From contig CAUEPS010000004.1 of NCBI GenBank assembly GCA_959019775.1, forward strand, positions 1-64,000: a DNA stretch of 64,000 bases, in the 5' to 3' direction. The notes below the pieces were generated by a model, which made no database searches, was not told where the DNA came from, and was given only the letters and a program-made list of their open reading frames with translations. The position numbers and the translations under genes were made by a program. Positions 7,901-15,959 of the stretch are shown piece by piece (positions within the stretch are counted from its first letter, which is position 1; the number at the start of each line of letters is the position of its first letter). This DNA comes from an uncultured Collinsella sp. (GTDB lineage: Bacteria > Actinomycetota > Coriobacteriia > Coriobacteriales > Coriobacteriaceae).

Positions 7901-10900
7901 CGCGACCGTTATCGCACGCGGTTTGACCTCAAGCGTCACCTTGCCGTCGACCGCCGCGCCGTCGATCGTGACGCGATAGTCGACCGTCACACTGCCGGCA
8001 TCCTTGATGCTGGGCGCAACGCTCGTCCAGCCGCCGTCAGCAGCCTTGTATTCAACGACGGAACCTTCGGGCAGCGCCGAGGCGTCGACAGAGTGGTCCT
8101 TGCCGTCATATTTGCCCGAATAGCCCTTAACAGCCAGGGCCGGAATCTCTACCGCACCCGACTCATGGCCGCACACGGAGCACGTTCCATGTTTGGAACC
8201 GGTCTCGGTAACCGTCGGCTGCTTGTCGATCGTCCATTTATACACATGCTCGGCGTACATCTTAATTGTGATGGTCTCTTTATTGCCGGCAGTGTCCGTA
8301 GCCACGATTACATGCTCAGTACCGGCATCGCCTTCAGCGGCCTTAACCGTGTACTTTCCGTCCTTGCCAGCCTTGAGCTCCTTGCCGTTATCGGTAACCG
8401 TCACCGTCTCGTCGCGGTCATCGAACACGTCAAACGAAACGCTCTCGCAGTAGGCCTTATCTACCCAGAGGTCATAAATGGTGGGGGCGTAAGTATCCAC
8501 GTAGGTATAACGTTCTTCATCCCACCTGCCGTTGCAAACCCTGCAGACCTTTTGACGAACACCATCGGCCTCAGGCGTGGCGGGCGTAACGATCTCATAT
8601 TTCCACCTGCAGGGCTGGCGCTCCTGAGTCTTCTTACAATACTTGCAGACCTTAACGTGGCTACCTTCGCCATTCGGCTTCCAAGCTGCATTGTCAGCAA
8701 CGGCATGAGGGCCCTGCTCGATCTTGACCTCGGCATCGGGCGACGCATTGTGGTTGCTATCCTCGGCATAGCGGACGTAGTACGTTCCCGACTTCGCAAG
8801 ACCGGTCAACTTATCGTTAGACGTTATCTTCTGATAGCTCCCGCTCGACCCGCGACGATATTCCATCGCCTTGGTCACGCCCGAGATGGAGCCGTCCTTG
8901 CTGCTGCACGTAGTCCAATTATTGCCCACGAGCCCAGCCGGCGCTTCCTGGTCTGCCTTGGAAATCTTCACGGTCGCGCTGCCCGTAACGGTCAGGTAGT
9001 CAGAAGCCGTCACACGATAATGGGTCGTGTACTCGGCCGCATTGCGATAGGTCGGCTTTTTCGTCGTCCAATCGCCGCCCTCTTCGCAGTACTCGATCTT
9101 CATATCCGCCGGCTGGGGATCATTCTTAACGTTGACCGTAATGCCGTGCTCTTTGCCATCATAGGTGCCATCGAAGCCAGCGACCTCAAGGTCAAAACGC
9201 GAAACGTCAACGATCTCCCATTTGAGCGTCAGAACACTTGTGGTGCCGCCATCGGTCGTGAAGTTGCCCTTACCGATGACAATGCACTCGTATTGCCCTG
9301 GCTCGGTCTGCTTCAGTCCGGATTCACTTCGAGCGCTGAGCTCGTAATCCTTGCCCTCAACGAGATCGACCCACTCGCCGGCGCCGTTCTTGAACTTTGC
9401 ACTTTCAACGACAGGCTGATGTTCCTTGCCGTCATAGGCATACTTGCCCGCGCCCTTGCCGCCGTCTTTAAGGGTAAACTTGTAGGATTGATTCTTGACC
9501 AAGCGACGCTGCGAAATCTCAAAAGACTTCTTGCCCTCGAGCGTCTGACCGGAGGCAGTCTTAAAGCTCGTAACGACATAGTAGTAGCCGGCGTCCGTCG
9601 GGGCGCCCTTGAGCTTGGTGCCGTTTTTATATGCCTCGGCGTCCGCCTGGGACTTGCACTGATACCACGTGAATTCATCGCTGGACGTCACGCCCATCTG
9701 CTCCAGATTCCACGCGCCGTCCTTGTTCAAAGCGATCTTGACCGGGCAGCCGTCATAGACAAGCGCAGTGCTCTGAGAGCTCGTTGCCTTGGACATGGAG
9801 AGCTTGTACGTGGCCGTCAGGTACTTTTTGGGCTCGCCGTTCTCGTCCTTGCCATATTCGCACTCGCTGTTGCGGAACGGGCCCACGCACGAAGCGCGAA
9901 CGCCCAAACCGTCAGCCTCAACGTTCCACTTGTGCTGGTGGATGGTCTCGCGGAAGGTGAGGTCGCCGTTAAGGTTCACGACCTCGTACTTGTCGGAGTT
10001 GTCGTCGTTCTCGGACGAGCCGTCTGGCACAACGCCTTCGATCTTGTTGGATTCGCAGGTGCCAAGGACACGCGACTTTACGCCATTACTGTCCGCAGTC
10101 TCCTCAATCGAGATCCAAACATTGTCTCCAAAGCCTCCGCGTACGGAGAAGTCAGACGCGATATTCAGCGCCGGGACGTTGGCATCGACACTCTTTTTCT
10201 TCGGGACATACAGGCTCTTGGCGGTTCCCGTAGCCTTATCAGCTTCAGTGTACTTGTCGCCATAATTAGTATCGTCGGCGTGGCTGTTCTTCCAGTAGCT
10301 CGCGATTTCCGGCGATCCGTTAAGGGTAAGGGTTCCGGCGGCGTATACCACGCACGTATTGCCGCGCGCGCCATAGCGAGAAATTTCGCCGCCGTTTATG
10401 TTGCAGCGAGCGCTTCGAGCAACATTAAGGGCGTCAACCGTCAAAGTGTTGTCAGGCGAGCTCGAACGCGTGCTGTGGAAGTTGTTCATCGTGCAGCTGT
10501 TGAGGTTGACCGTAGCGTTGGTGACGCCCATCACGCCGGCGACAGCATAGGTATTAAGGACAGAGGAATTAGCAAAATAACGAGACGCTTCGACTGAGCT
10601 GTAGCTCTTGTTCGTCTGCCTGACGCCCAAGTTCTCCCCATTGCCGCCGCCATTGTGCCCACTGAAGCTGCAATTGTTGAACGTCGCCGTCAATTTTGCG
10701 ACAGCGCTTCCGTCTTTGGGCATTTTGAAACTACTGTTGCCATCGACGGAAACAGCACCATTGAAGTCTCCGGACGTATCGTAGAACACGCAGTCGGTAA
10801 AAGTCGCCGCGAAGGAGTTGGTATTGCCGCCAGTCGTATCCCTGCCCTCACGGAAGAGATGTACAGGAACGGCATACTCTTGGGCGTTGCCCGCCACTGC

Positions 10901-11569
10901 GCCCGATTTGCCAACATAGCCTTGGATCTTCATTTTTTCGAACTTGGCGGTTAACTTGCCCTCGGTGCTACCCAGGGAAATCGCAGGCACCTTTTGGTCG
11001 TACTTGTCGCCGTACGAGAGAACGAAGTCCTGCGAGCCGTCGCCAACCCCCAGGCTAACCGAGATATCGCCTGTCGCCTTCTTGTAACCGCTTTCGTAAT
11101 AGCGGTCGGTCAAAAAACCACTCACGGACTCAAATTGCTTTTGGTTTCTATGGAAGCTGACGCACGGATTGTTGACACCGATGAACTCGATATTGCTACC
11201 CTGTTTGATGTTGAACAGCCATCGAGTTTGCTCAACCCGCCAGTTAGTCTTATCGTTCACGTAGACCGTACCATCGATGTAGATCCTCACAGGATTAATC
11301 CGAGACGCATCCGGCGCGTCGATGGTGTAACCCGAAGATGGCGTGACCTCACCCTCAGCCGTCTTAAGTACGTAACTGCCCGGCTCGGTGATTTGGACGG
11401 GTTCGTTGTTGGCCTGCTTAAGCGACAGCACCTCCGCCCTCACCCCGTCGGGCATAACCTGCGTCTCGGCGTTTGCCACGGCCGGCGTCGCCACGAGCGC
11501 GCATGCCACGGTTGCGATACCCAGCAGACGCATCAACGCAGCGCGCATCCCCATCTTCTTCTCCTTCAT
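4913..11569 (-). CDS. Giant LPxTG cell-wall-anchored surface protein with MBG-like and zinc-ribbon-like repeats
   Basis: A 2218-residue exported protein. A signal peptide is clear (basic start, LLGIATVACALVATPAVANA). The first ~450 residues after it look like a right-handed beta-helix, with many short N/S/G-rich strands. The rest is modular. Units of about 450 residues, seen in two well conserved copies, contain a Cys-x2-Cys-Gly segment ending EIPA, a YDGxxHxVDA strand, an MBG-type segment (KPRAITVAA...SKTYGE), and a YDGEEHCPxA segment. An 11-threonine linker precedes the sorting signal LPESG, a hydrophobic helix and the basic tail KRRA. It is probably anchored by a sortase not encoded here and is a likely adhesin. 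AAGGGAG precedes the ATG. Function is inferred from architecture only. Confidence 0.88.
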   Translation of the reverse strand: MKEKKMGMRAALMRLLGIATVACALVATPAVANAETQVMPDGVRAEVLSLKQANNEPVQITEPGSYVLKTAEGEVTPSSGYTIDAPDASRINPVRIYIDGTVYVNDKTNWRVEQTRWLFNIKQGSNIEFIGVNNPCVSFHRNQKQFESVSGFLTDRYYESGYKKATGDISVSLGVGDGSQDFVLSYGDKYDQKVPAISLGSTEGKLTAKFEKMKIQGYVGKSGAVAGNAQEYAVPVHLFREGRDTTGGNTNSFAATFTDCVFYDTSGDFNGAVSVDGNSSFKMPKDGSAVAKLTATFNNCSFSGHNGGGNGENLGVRQTNKSYSSVEASRYFANSSVLNTYAVAGVMGVTNATVNLNSCTMNNFHSTRSSSPDNTLTVDALNVARSARCNINGGEISRYGARGNTCVVYAAGTLTLNGSPEIASYWKNSHADDTNYGDKYTEADKATGTAKSLYVPKKKSVDANVPALNIASDFSVRGGFGDNVWISIEETADSNGVKSRVLGTCESNKIEGVVPDGSSENDDNSDKYEVVNLNGDLTFRETIHQHKWNVEADGLGVRASCVGPFRNSECEYGKDENGEPKKYLTATYKLSMSKATSSQSTALVYDGCPVKIALNKDGAWNLEQMGVTSSDEFTWYQCKSQADAEAYKNGTKLKGAPTDAGYYYVVTSFKTASGQTLEGKKSFEISQRRLVKNQSYKFTLKDGGKGAGKYAYDGKEHQPVVESAKFKNGAGEWVDLVEGKDYELSARSESGLKQTEPGQYECIVIGKGNFTTDGGTTSVLTLKWEIVDVSRFDLEVAGFDGTYDGKEHGITVNVKNDPQPADMKIEYCEEGGDWTTKKPTYRNAAEYTTHYRVTASDYLTVTGSATVKISKADQEAPAGLVGNNWTTCSSKDGSISGVTKAMEYRRGSSGSYQKITSNDKLTGLAKSGTYYVRYAEDSNHNASPDAEVKIEQGPHAVADNAAWKPNGEGSHVKVCKYCKKTQERQPCRWKYEIVTPATPEADGVRQKVCRVCNGRWDEERYTYVDTYAPTIYDLWVDKAYCESVSFDVFDDRDETVTVTDNGKELKAGKDGKYTVKAAEGDAGTEHVIVATDTAGNKETITIKMYAEHVYKWTIDKQPTVTETGSKHGTCSVCGHESGAVEIPALAVKGYSGKYDGKDHSVDASALPEGSVVEYKAADGGWTSVAPSIKDAGSVTVDYRVTIDGAAVDGKVTLEVKPRAITVAAQDASKTYGEDDPKFTYDVTSGELVEGESLQGIEIERDDDDSVRDGGYALRLTQPEGANSNYKITFKDGTFTISKRELTVTWDTTTEFTYDGEEHCPQAKLHNVVGDDNLSAYVDGAKVKAGTYTAKITELTGDDAGNYKLPAEGLTCEFSIKKAPQGAPKVQATAETVSGKSDGKITGVDAKMEWRAKGSGEYQGVPDGVTEITDCAVGTYEVRYRADSDHDASSATEVTVNAGGKLVVTLPAKQVGYTITASPDELDWHGSTTLTVGIESGYFADNDSYAVKVNNAVVTPDARGEFTVQNAESDLVVTVEGVRKHEAVNDEWLSDDSTHWHKCACGGKIDEAKHDFEWVVVKAPTATEKGSKQQQCKVCGHKLAEVEIPAAAIVGYSDEYDGDYHTVDATSLPKGATAQYSTDGKNWSSEAPKIKDVGTLTVSYKVTIDGVKAEGKVTLEVKPRAITVAADTSSKTYGEADPVFTWAIASGELVEGESLDGIEIEREDNDNVRDGGYALKLSQPEGANPNYNITFVDGVFTINQRVFTVKWGTTEFTYDGKEHCPEATLGNVIGKDDLGATVEGSQVEAGDSYQANLTALTGKAAGNYALPTEGLTCDFSIKNAAQGAPVVQAAAETVSGKRDGKVTGVDATMEWRAKGTAEYQAVGEGTAELAGLAAGTYEVRYQAKVNYDASSATEVTVAAGPKLVVTLPSNQVGYALTSTATELDWHGTATLTMSIDSAYFAGKNYAVKVNGTSVKLSAKGTYELKDVEGDVNVTVEGVLKHEPDGSGWANDAKNHWHVCRCGEVIDKAEHTFEWVVDKPATVEAKGEKHQECTVCGEKGKSEEIAILTPEIIDGKGQMMVVDAAKDLSFRSSAPIEFFQKVLVDDKEVAAENYVLAEGSTIVTLKASFLKTLGVGEHRLSVVSATGTAETTFTVAEAANPAPGQTTTTTTTTTTTSKPKKKAGKETLPESGDSTYVIAGAVLAAGMAALLLAWAMKRRA

Positions 11570-11808
11570 CGTTCAGCTCCCTTACCCCTATGCTTTCGCG
11601 ATGTCCGATATCGCTTGGCGCGGCCGGCATGGTCCCTCGCCAGCCGCCAGCTCAAATTGACATATATATCCACCTGGTATTGTGCAACCGCATGTTTTGA
11701 CACCCTGCCGCTCGGCGCGAGTTGCGTACCGTGGGGCGCAAACGGAACGCACCCCCGCGGGTGGCGCATGCACGATGTGGCAAAATCGAGGTACTAAGGG
11801 GGCCCGAT
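11570..11808. other. Divergent intergenic region, surface protein / LytTR regulator
   Basis: About 240 bases hold both ribosome sites and must contain both promoters. A TTGACA hexamer occurs at about 11657, followed by an AT-rich stretch, but no convincing -10 is spaced correctly. No repeat family member was seen here. Confidence 0.4.
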
Positions 11809-12531
11809 ATGCTCAAAATCATCGCCTGCGACGACGACGTCGCCTTTCTAGATAACCTGCACCGCATGATCAACCGCTGGTCGGCCGAAACGGGTACGGC
11901 GGTCGATGTTGCACTCGTCACGCGCGGCGAGGACCTGCTGGCACGCCATGCCGCATCGCGCGCCGACATTATCATGCTCGACATGATCATGCCGCTCGTC
12001 AACGGCATGGACACCGCCCGCGAGCTGCGCCAATCCGATACCGCCGTGCGCTTGGTGTTTCTGACCTCATCGCCCGAGTTCGCGCTTGAGTCCTACGAGG
12101 TCCGTGCCTTCGACTACCTGCTCAAACCCGTGACCTACGAGCGCGTGGCGCAACTACTCGACGAGCTGTCGAGCCTGCGTCCGGCAGCGACCGACGAACT
12201 CGTCATCAAGACGTCCTTTGGCTACCATGCCCTGCGTCTATCCGATATCGAATATGCCGAGGCCCGCAACAAGCACGTGGTCTTCCACCTGCGCGACGGC
12301 CGCGATATCGAGGCGCTCGAGCCGTTCCGCAGCATCGAGGACCGACTGGCCCAAAACGCGACCTTCTTTAAGTGCCACCGCAGCTACCAGGTCAATCTGC
12401 GCAACATCGACCACTTTAACCGCACGGAAATCGTCATGCGCTCGGGCGCGTGCATACCGCTCGCGCGCAGCTGCAAGCAGGGATTCCAAGACGCCTACTT
12501 TGCGGTGCGGTTCGAGGGCGGGAGACGCTGA
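11809..12531 (+). CDS. LytTR-family response regulator
   Basis: A 240-residue regulator. The receiver domain (residues 1-120) shows the acidic pocket CDDD, the phospho-accepting Asp in MLDMIMP, the Thr/Ser switch LTSS and KPV. Residues 135-238 form a LytTR DNA-binding domain, with YAEARNKHVVFHL and FKCHRSYQVNLRNI as its typical strands. The ATG at 11809 has an AAGGGGG ribosome site; an upstream in-frame start at 11722 lacks one. The stop overlaps the kinase start (TGATG). LytTR pairs of this kind often control surface or peptide genes. The divergent giant surface protein is an attractive target, but this is inferred from position only. Confidence 0.93.
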   Translation: MLKIIACDDDVAFLDNLHRMINRWSAETGTAVDVALVTRGEDLLARHAASRADIIMLDMIMPLVNGMDTARELRQSDTAVRLVFLTSSPEFALESYEVRAFDYLLKPVTYERVAQLLDELSSLRPAATDELVIKTSFGYHALRLSDIEYAEARNKHVVFHLRDGRDIEALEPFRSIEDRLAQNATFFKCHRSYQVNLRNIDHFNRTEIVMRSGACIPLARSCKQGFQDAYFAVRFEGGRR

Positions 12532-13808
12532 TGCTTTCCTCGGCAGAACTGGTACTTTGGGCAATCCACCATGCGACGACGTTGCTCTTTGGCGTCTTTG
12601 CCTCGGCGGCGCTGTGCGGTGTCGAGATCAACCGCCGCCATTCGCTCGAGCTGGTGGGGGTCGGCGCCGTAACCGGCACCGCTTTTGCGATTGCCAACCT
12701 CGTCGGTGGTGAGCTGCTTGCCCGACAGGCCTATCCACTCGTCGTGCATCTGCCACTTGTCGTCTACCTGTGCGTACGCTATCGCCTGAGTCCGCTGCTC
12801 GCCATCCTGGGCGTTACCAGTGCCTACCTGAGCTGCCAGTTTAGCAACTGGGTGGGCATCGCCGCATTCGCCGCCACCGATTCGCAGGTCGCGTACTACG
12901 TGGCGCGCATCATCACCACGCTCGGCGTCTTTGCCGTCTTGCTGCATTGGGCAAGTGACATTGGCCCCCGCCTGGCGATCAAAAGCCCCACCGAGCTGGA
13001 GATTCTGCTCATCCTGCCACTTGTCTACTACATCTTCGACTACGCCACCAACGTCTATACCACGCTCTTCCACTCGGGCTCGGTGGTAACCGTTGAGTTT
13101 TTGGCGTTCGCCCTCTGCGCCTTCTACCTTATGTTTCTTGCCGTCTACCTTCGCGAATACGAGGCAAAGGAAATCGCCGAGCGCGAGCGCTGGATGCTCG
13201 CGACCCGCGACAGCGCGGCCATCAAAGAGCTCGAAGCCTGGCGCCAGTCCGGACGCGAGCTCTCGGTTCTCCGTCACGACATGCGCCACTACCTGCGCGG
13301 TCTAGCGGCCCTGATCGAAGAGGGTCGCACCGATGAGGCACTCGAGCGCATCGACGCGCTCTGCGAGACCAACGACCGCACCGCCGTGCGCCGCTACTGC
13401 GCCAACGAAACGGTCAACATTGCGCTCTCGTCGCTTTCCGCGGACATCAACGCGCACGGCATCACCGCCGACCTGCGCGCCGCCGTACCCGAAACCGTCC
13501 ACGTGGGCGATGTTGATCTGTTCAGTGTGGTATCGAACGCCCTGGACAATGCCATCGCCGCGGCGAGCGCCGCCCCCGAGGGCAAGCGGTTTGTCGACCT
13601 GGACCTTCGCTACGAAGACGGTCATCTTCTACTGCTGGTTTCCAACACGTTTGGCCGTGCGCCGCACATGGTCGATGGCATGCCCGTGGCTCAGCACACT
13701 GGGCACGGCTTTGGCACCAAGAGCATTATGCTTGCCGTCGAGCGCATGAACGGCAACTGCCAGTTCCGCATTAATGGCGACCGGTTTGAGCTGCGCGCCG
13801 TGATGTAG
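12531..13808 (+). CDS. AgrC-like GHKL sensor histidine kinase
   Basis: A 425-residue membrane kinase. The first ~215 residues carry about six hydrophobic segments. The DHp helix follows, with the phospho-acceptor in SVLRHDMRHYLRGL (near residue 245). A GHKL-type ATPase domain has an N-box in NALDNAIAAA and a glycine loop at TGHGFGTKSI. The ATG overlaps the stop of the response regulator by one base. This arrangement and the short ATPase domain match the quorum/peptide-sensing AgrC/BlpH class. No precursor peptide gene was found beside it. Confidence 0.92.
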   Translation: MLSSAELVLWAIHHATTLLFGVFASAALCGVEINRRHSLELVGVGAVTGTAFAIANLVGGELLARQAYPLVVHLPLVVYLCVRYRLSPLLAILGVTSAYLSCQFSNWVGIAAFAATDSQVAYYVARIITTLGVFAVLLHWASDIGPRLAIKSPTELEILLILPLVYYIFDYATNVYTTLFHSGSVVTVEFLAFALCAFYLMFLAVYLREYEAKEIAERERWMLATRDSAAIKELEAWRQSGRELSVLRHDMRHYLRGLAALIEEGRTDEALERIDALCETNDRTAVRRYCANETVNIALSSLSADINAHGITADLRAAVPETVHVGDVDLFSVVSNALDNAIAAASAAPEGKRFVDLDLRYEDGHLLLLVSNTFGRAPHMVDGMPVAQHTGHGFGTKSIMLAVERMNGNCQFRINGDRFELRAVM

Positions 13809-13826
13809 GGGCTGCCGCCAGCCTCG

Positions 13827-14402
13827 CTACAGCGGTGCGGCCGCCGGGGTCAGCTGCTTAATGTAGGCCCACATGCGCTGCTTGGCGGCCTTGTCGGTGA
13901 GCGCCGCCTCAAAACCGTCGAGCGCCAGCACGCGGCGCCCCTGCACATGGGCGACCAGGCCGGGCTTAAGCATGGCGGTGTCAAAGTCATCAATTGCCAC
14001 AAGCATATCGGCATAGGTCTCGCGCATGACATCGGCCGCACTGTTGTCCAGCAGCAGCACCGCCTCGGGGTCCAAGGTCTCCAGCGCCTCGCGGAACAGG
14101 TCGCACGTCAGGGCCTCGCCCGGCGCGACCGCTCCGTCGCCCGCGCCGGCGACGCTTGCCAGCACGCAAAAATCCTCGGGGGCATATCCAATGGCGCCGA
14201 GCGCCTTGCGCAACGCGGCGCCATCCGCGCCGGCAGCCAGCTCGCCGCCCGAGCACTCGGCTTCATCCAAATCGCCTTTGACCAGCACAATCGGCGAGCA
14301 CGCGTTGCCCGCGATACGCACGCCACGGCCCGCGAGCGATGCGAGCTCCTGCTCGGTCGCCTGAGCGATGGCTTCTTTTTTCTGGCTTTGTGACGTGGGC
14401 AT
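13827..14402 (-). CDS. Uracil-DNA-glycosylase-like hypothetical protein
   Basis: A 191-residue cytosolic protein. The order of segments (IVLVKGDLDE, an ALGAIGYAPEDFCVLAS helix-strand unit, then LDPEAVLLLDNSAADVMRE and a C-terminal helix) resembles a degenerate uracil-DNA-glycosylase fold. No intact catalytic motif of families 1-5 is visible, so enzymatic activity is doubtful. The start at 14402 is supported by a GGAGAG ribosome site; an earlier in-frame ATG at 14432 lacks one. It is convergent with the kinase gene and divergent from thioredoxin. Confidence 0.6.
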   Translation of the reverse strand: MPTSQSQKKEAIAQATEQELASLAGRGVRIAGNACSPIVLVKGDLDEAECSGGELAAGADGAALRKALGAIGYAPEDFCVLASVAGAGDGAVAPGEALTCDLFREALETLDPEAVLLLDNSAADVMRETYADMLVAIDDFDTAMLKPGLVAHVQGRRVLALDGFEAALTDKAAKQRMWAYIKQLTPAAAPL

Positions 14403-14538
14403 GCACTCTCCAATCATTTGCGTGCCCACCATTATATAAAAGAGCCGCCCGCGAGTGGTTGCTTTGCGAGCCGCTGGGTATAAGCACGGTCGTACTGAGT
14501 TTTACGCGGCCGAGCCGCGTCGCATTATGGAGGTCACC

Positions 14539-14859
14539 ATGGCTGACATCAAGCAGATTACCCCCGAGAACTTCGACGCTGTCGTCAACGATAGCCTGCC
14601 CGTACTGGTTGATTTTTGGGCCCCGTGGTGCGGCCCCTGCCGCTCGCTCTCGCCCATCGTAGACGAGGTTGCCGACGAGCTGGCCGGCAAGCTGGCTGTG
14701 GCCAAGTGCAACGTCGACGACAACCAGGACCTGGCCATGAAGTTTGGCGTCATGAGCATCCCCACGCTGATCGTCTTTAAGAACGGCGAGGAGGTCGACC
14801 GCTCGGTCGGCGCCTTACCCAAGGCAAGGCTTCAGGCACTGCTGGAGAAACATCTGTAA
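14539..14859 (+). CDS. trxA: Thioredoxin
   Basis: A 106-residue thioredoxin, the cytosolic protein disulfide reductant. The redox motif FWAPWCGPCR is near residue 30, the cis-proline loop is SIPTLIVFKNGE and the closing strand is VGALPKARL. Length is typical. A GGAGG ribosome site precedes the ATG at 14539. No thioredoxin reductase gene is adjacent. Confidence 0.97.
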   Translation: MADIKQITPENFDAVVNDSLPVLVDFWAPWCGPCRSLSPIVDEVADELAGKLAVAKCNVDDNQDLAMKFGVMSIPTLIVFKNGEEVDRSVGALPKARLQALLEKHL

Positions 14860-14970
14860 TACGCTTGTTACCTGTCTGCCGTCCATGAGCGGTTTCGCAC
14901 CGCTCGCCGGAGTGCCAAACGCAAGGCATGCGGCCACGGATAGTATGGTAGACACAAACAGCCCCCAGTG

Positions 14971-15008
14971 AACGGGTGCGGGTCAGACGGACTCGCGCCC
15001 GTTTTCTT
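14971..15008 (+). terminator. Intrinsic terminator after thioredoxin
   Basis: AACGGGTGCG pairs with CGCGCCCGTT (one G-T pair) around a 13-base loop and is followed by TTTC. It sits 110 bases after the trxA stop. Confidence 0.6.
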
Positions 15009-15079
15009 ATGCGGCGGCGCCCAAGGCGGGCGTAGTAGAATCTGAACCACCATATCGCCCCGTACAAAAGGAGATTCCC

Positions 15080-15328
15080 ATGCATGACGTCGGAATGAAC
15101 ATGAGCCAGCTTGCCATGAGCGTCAAGCAGGTCGACGACACGATCGAGCTCGCTCACGAGTGGAGCCATCAGCTGCTGCATGCGACCGAGAACTTTGATA
15201 TGGAGCGCATCGGCGCCAAGCTCGAGGCCGCCATGTCTGCACTGCACGAGGCGCACGACGCGCTCGAGGGCTACGAGGAGGCCATCGAGGCCGATCACAA
15301 CTCCGTCGGCTCCGTAAAGCTGGTGTAA
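15080..15328 (+). CDS. Small His-containing helical protein coupled to nikR
   Basis: An 82-residue acidic, almost fully helical protein with five histidines (residue 2, then HEW, HQLLH and HEAHD positions), no cysteine, signal peptide or membrane segment. AAAGGAG precedes the ATG. The stop is one base from the nikR GTG, so the two are translationally coupled. The first residues recall HypA (MHxV), but the HypA zinc cysteines are absent and the length is too short. I do not recognise a family. A role as a nickel-related accessory protein is only a guess from the coupling. Confidence 0.75.
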   Translation: MHDVGMNMSQLAMSVKQVDDTIELAHEWSHQLLHATENFDMERIGAKLEAAMSALHEAHDALEGYEEAIEADHNSVGSVKLV

Positions 15329-15329
15329 C

Positions 15330-15842
15330 GTGGCCGAGCACGAGCACGCTAACGGCTGCGAGCACGCACATGATCACGGCGCGGGCGCCGAGGCGAGCTG
15401 CCGTTGCAGCGGCCCCAACTCCGAGCTGGTCCGCTTTTCGGTCACCGCACCCGATGACCTGCTGCGCCGCTTTGACGAGCAGATTGCGCGCCGCGGCGAT
15501 GTGGCCAACCGCTCCGAGGCCGTACGCGACCTGATTCGCGCCTCGATCGCCAAGGAGCAGATGCGCACGCCCGACGAGCAGGTCATCGGGTCGCTCACCA
15601 TGATCTACGACCACCACACCGGCGACCTGACACGCCGCCTGGACGAGGTGCAGCACGACTACACCGACGAGATCGTCTCGACCATGCACGTGCATCTGGA
15701 CCACCACAACTGCCTGGAGATTCTGGCGCTCAAGGGTCGCGGCGAGCGCGTCTACGAGCTGGCCGACCGTCTGCTGGGCCTGCGCGGCGTCAAACACGGT
15801 GAGCTCACCTGCGCCGCCACCGAGCAGAGTCTGGGGCTGTAA
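15330..15842 (+). CDS. nikR: Nickel-responsive regulator NikR with His-rich N-terminal extension
   Basis: A 170-residue regulator. A ribbon-helix-helix DNA-binding domain spans residues ~33-75 (RFSVTAPDDLLRRFDEQI). An ACT-like metal domain follows, with the nickel ligands in the HVHLDHHNCLEIL stretch plus an upstream His (MIYDHHTG). E. coli NikR has 133 residues; here about 30 extra N-terminal residues carry five histidines and three cysteines (EHEHANGCEHAHDHG, CRC), which looks like a metal-binding tail. The GTG start at 15330 directly follows the stop of the small upstream gene. It lies before hypF-C-D-E and may control nickel supply for hydrogenase. Confidence 0.93.
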   Translation: MAEHEHANGCEHAHDHGAGAEASCRCSGPNSELVRFSVTAPDDLLRRFDEQIARRGDVANRSEAVRDLIRASIAKEQMRTPDEQVIGSLTMIYDHHTGDLTRRLDEVQHDYTDEIVSTMHVHLDHHNCLEILALKGRGERVYELADRLLGLRGVKHGELTCAATEQSLGL

Positions 15843-15861
15843 GGGAATTTCCCGCAGTGCA

Positions 15862-15936
15862 CCTGCCAAAAAGGGACAGGTTTGTTTTGGCAGGTTTAAC
15901 GATTTACCTACCAAAATAAACCTGTCCCTTTTTGGT
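15862..15936. repeat. Two opposed GTCCC-loop hairpins (family A)
   Basis: Hairpin one has arms CCTGCCAAAA (15862-15871) and TTTTGGCAGG (15885-15894), with its loop in reverse orientation. Hairpin two has ACCAAAA (15910-15916) and TTTTGGT (15930-15936), with loop TAAACCTGTCCCT. Together they also make a 16 bp long-range inverted repeat (15868-15883 with 15919-15933 region). They lie between nikR and hypF, ending just before the hypF ribosome site. Confidence 0.85.
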
Positions 15937-15959
15937 CGGTTTTGACGAGGGAGAGTCGC

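Noticed and set aside
6000..8200. CRISPR-like periodic repeats
   Set aside because: The periodicity comes from ~1.4 kb in-frame protein repeats inside the surface-protein gene, not from short repeats with spacers.
7118..10597. A 1159-codon open frame opposite to the giant surface-protein gene
   Set aside because: It has no ribosome site, signal or recognisable domain, and its composition (Leu/Arg/Val-rich) is what the complement of a GC-biased repeat gene gives. The minus-strand gene has a signal peptide and sortase motif.
15080..15328. The small gene before nikR as hypA
   Set aside because: It starts MHDV like HypA but has no zinc-binding cysteines and is shorter than the ~115-residue family.
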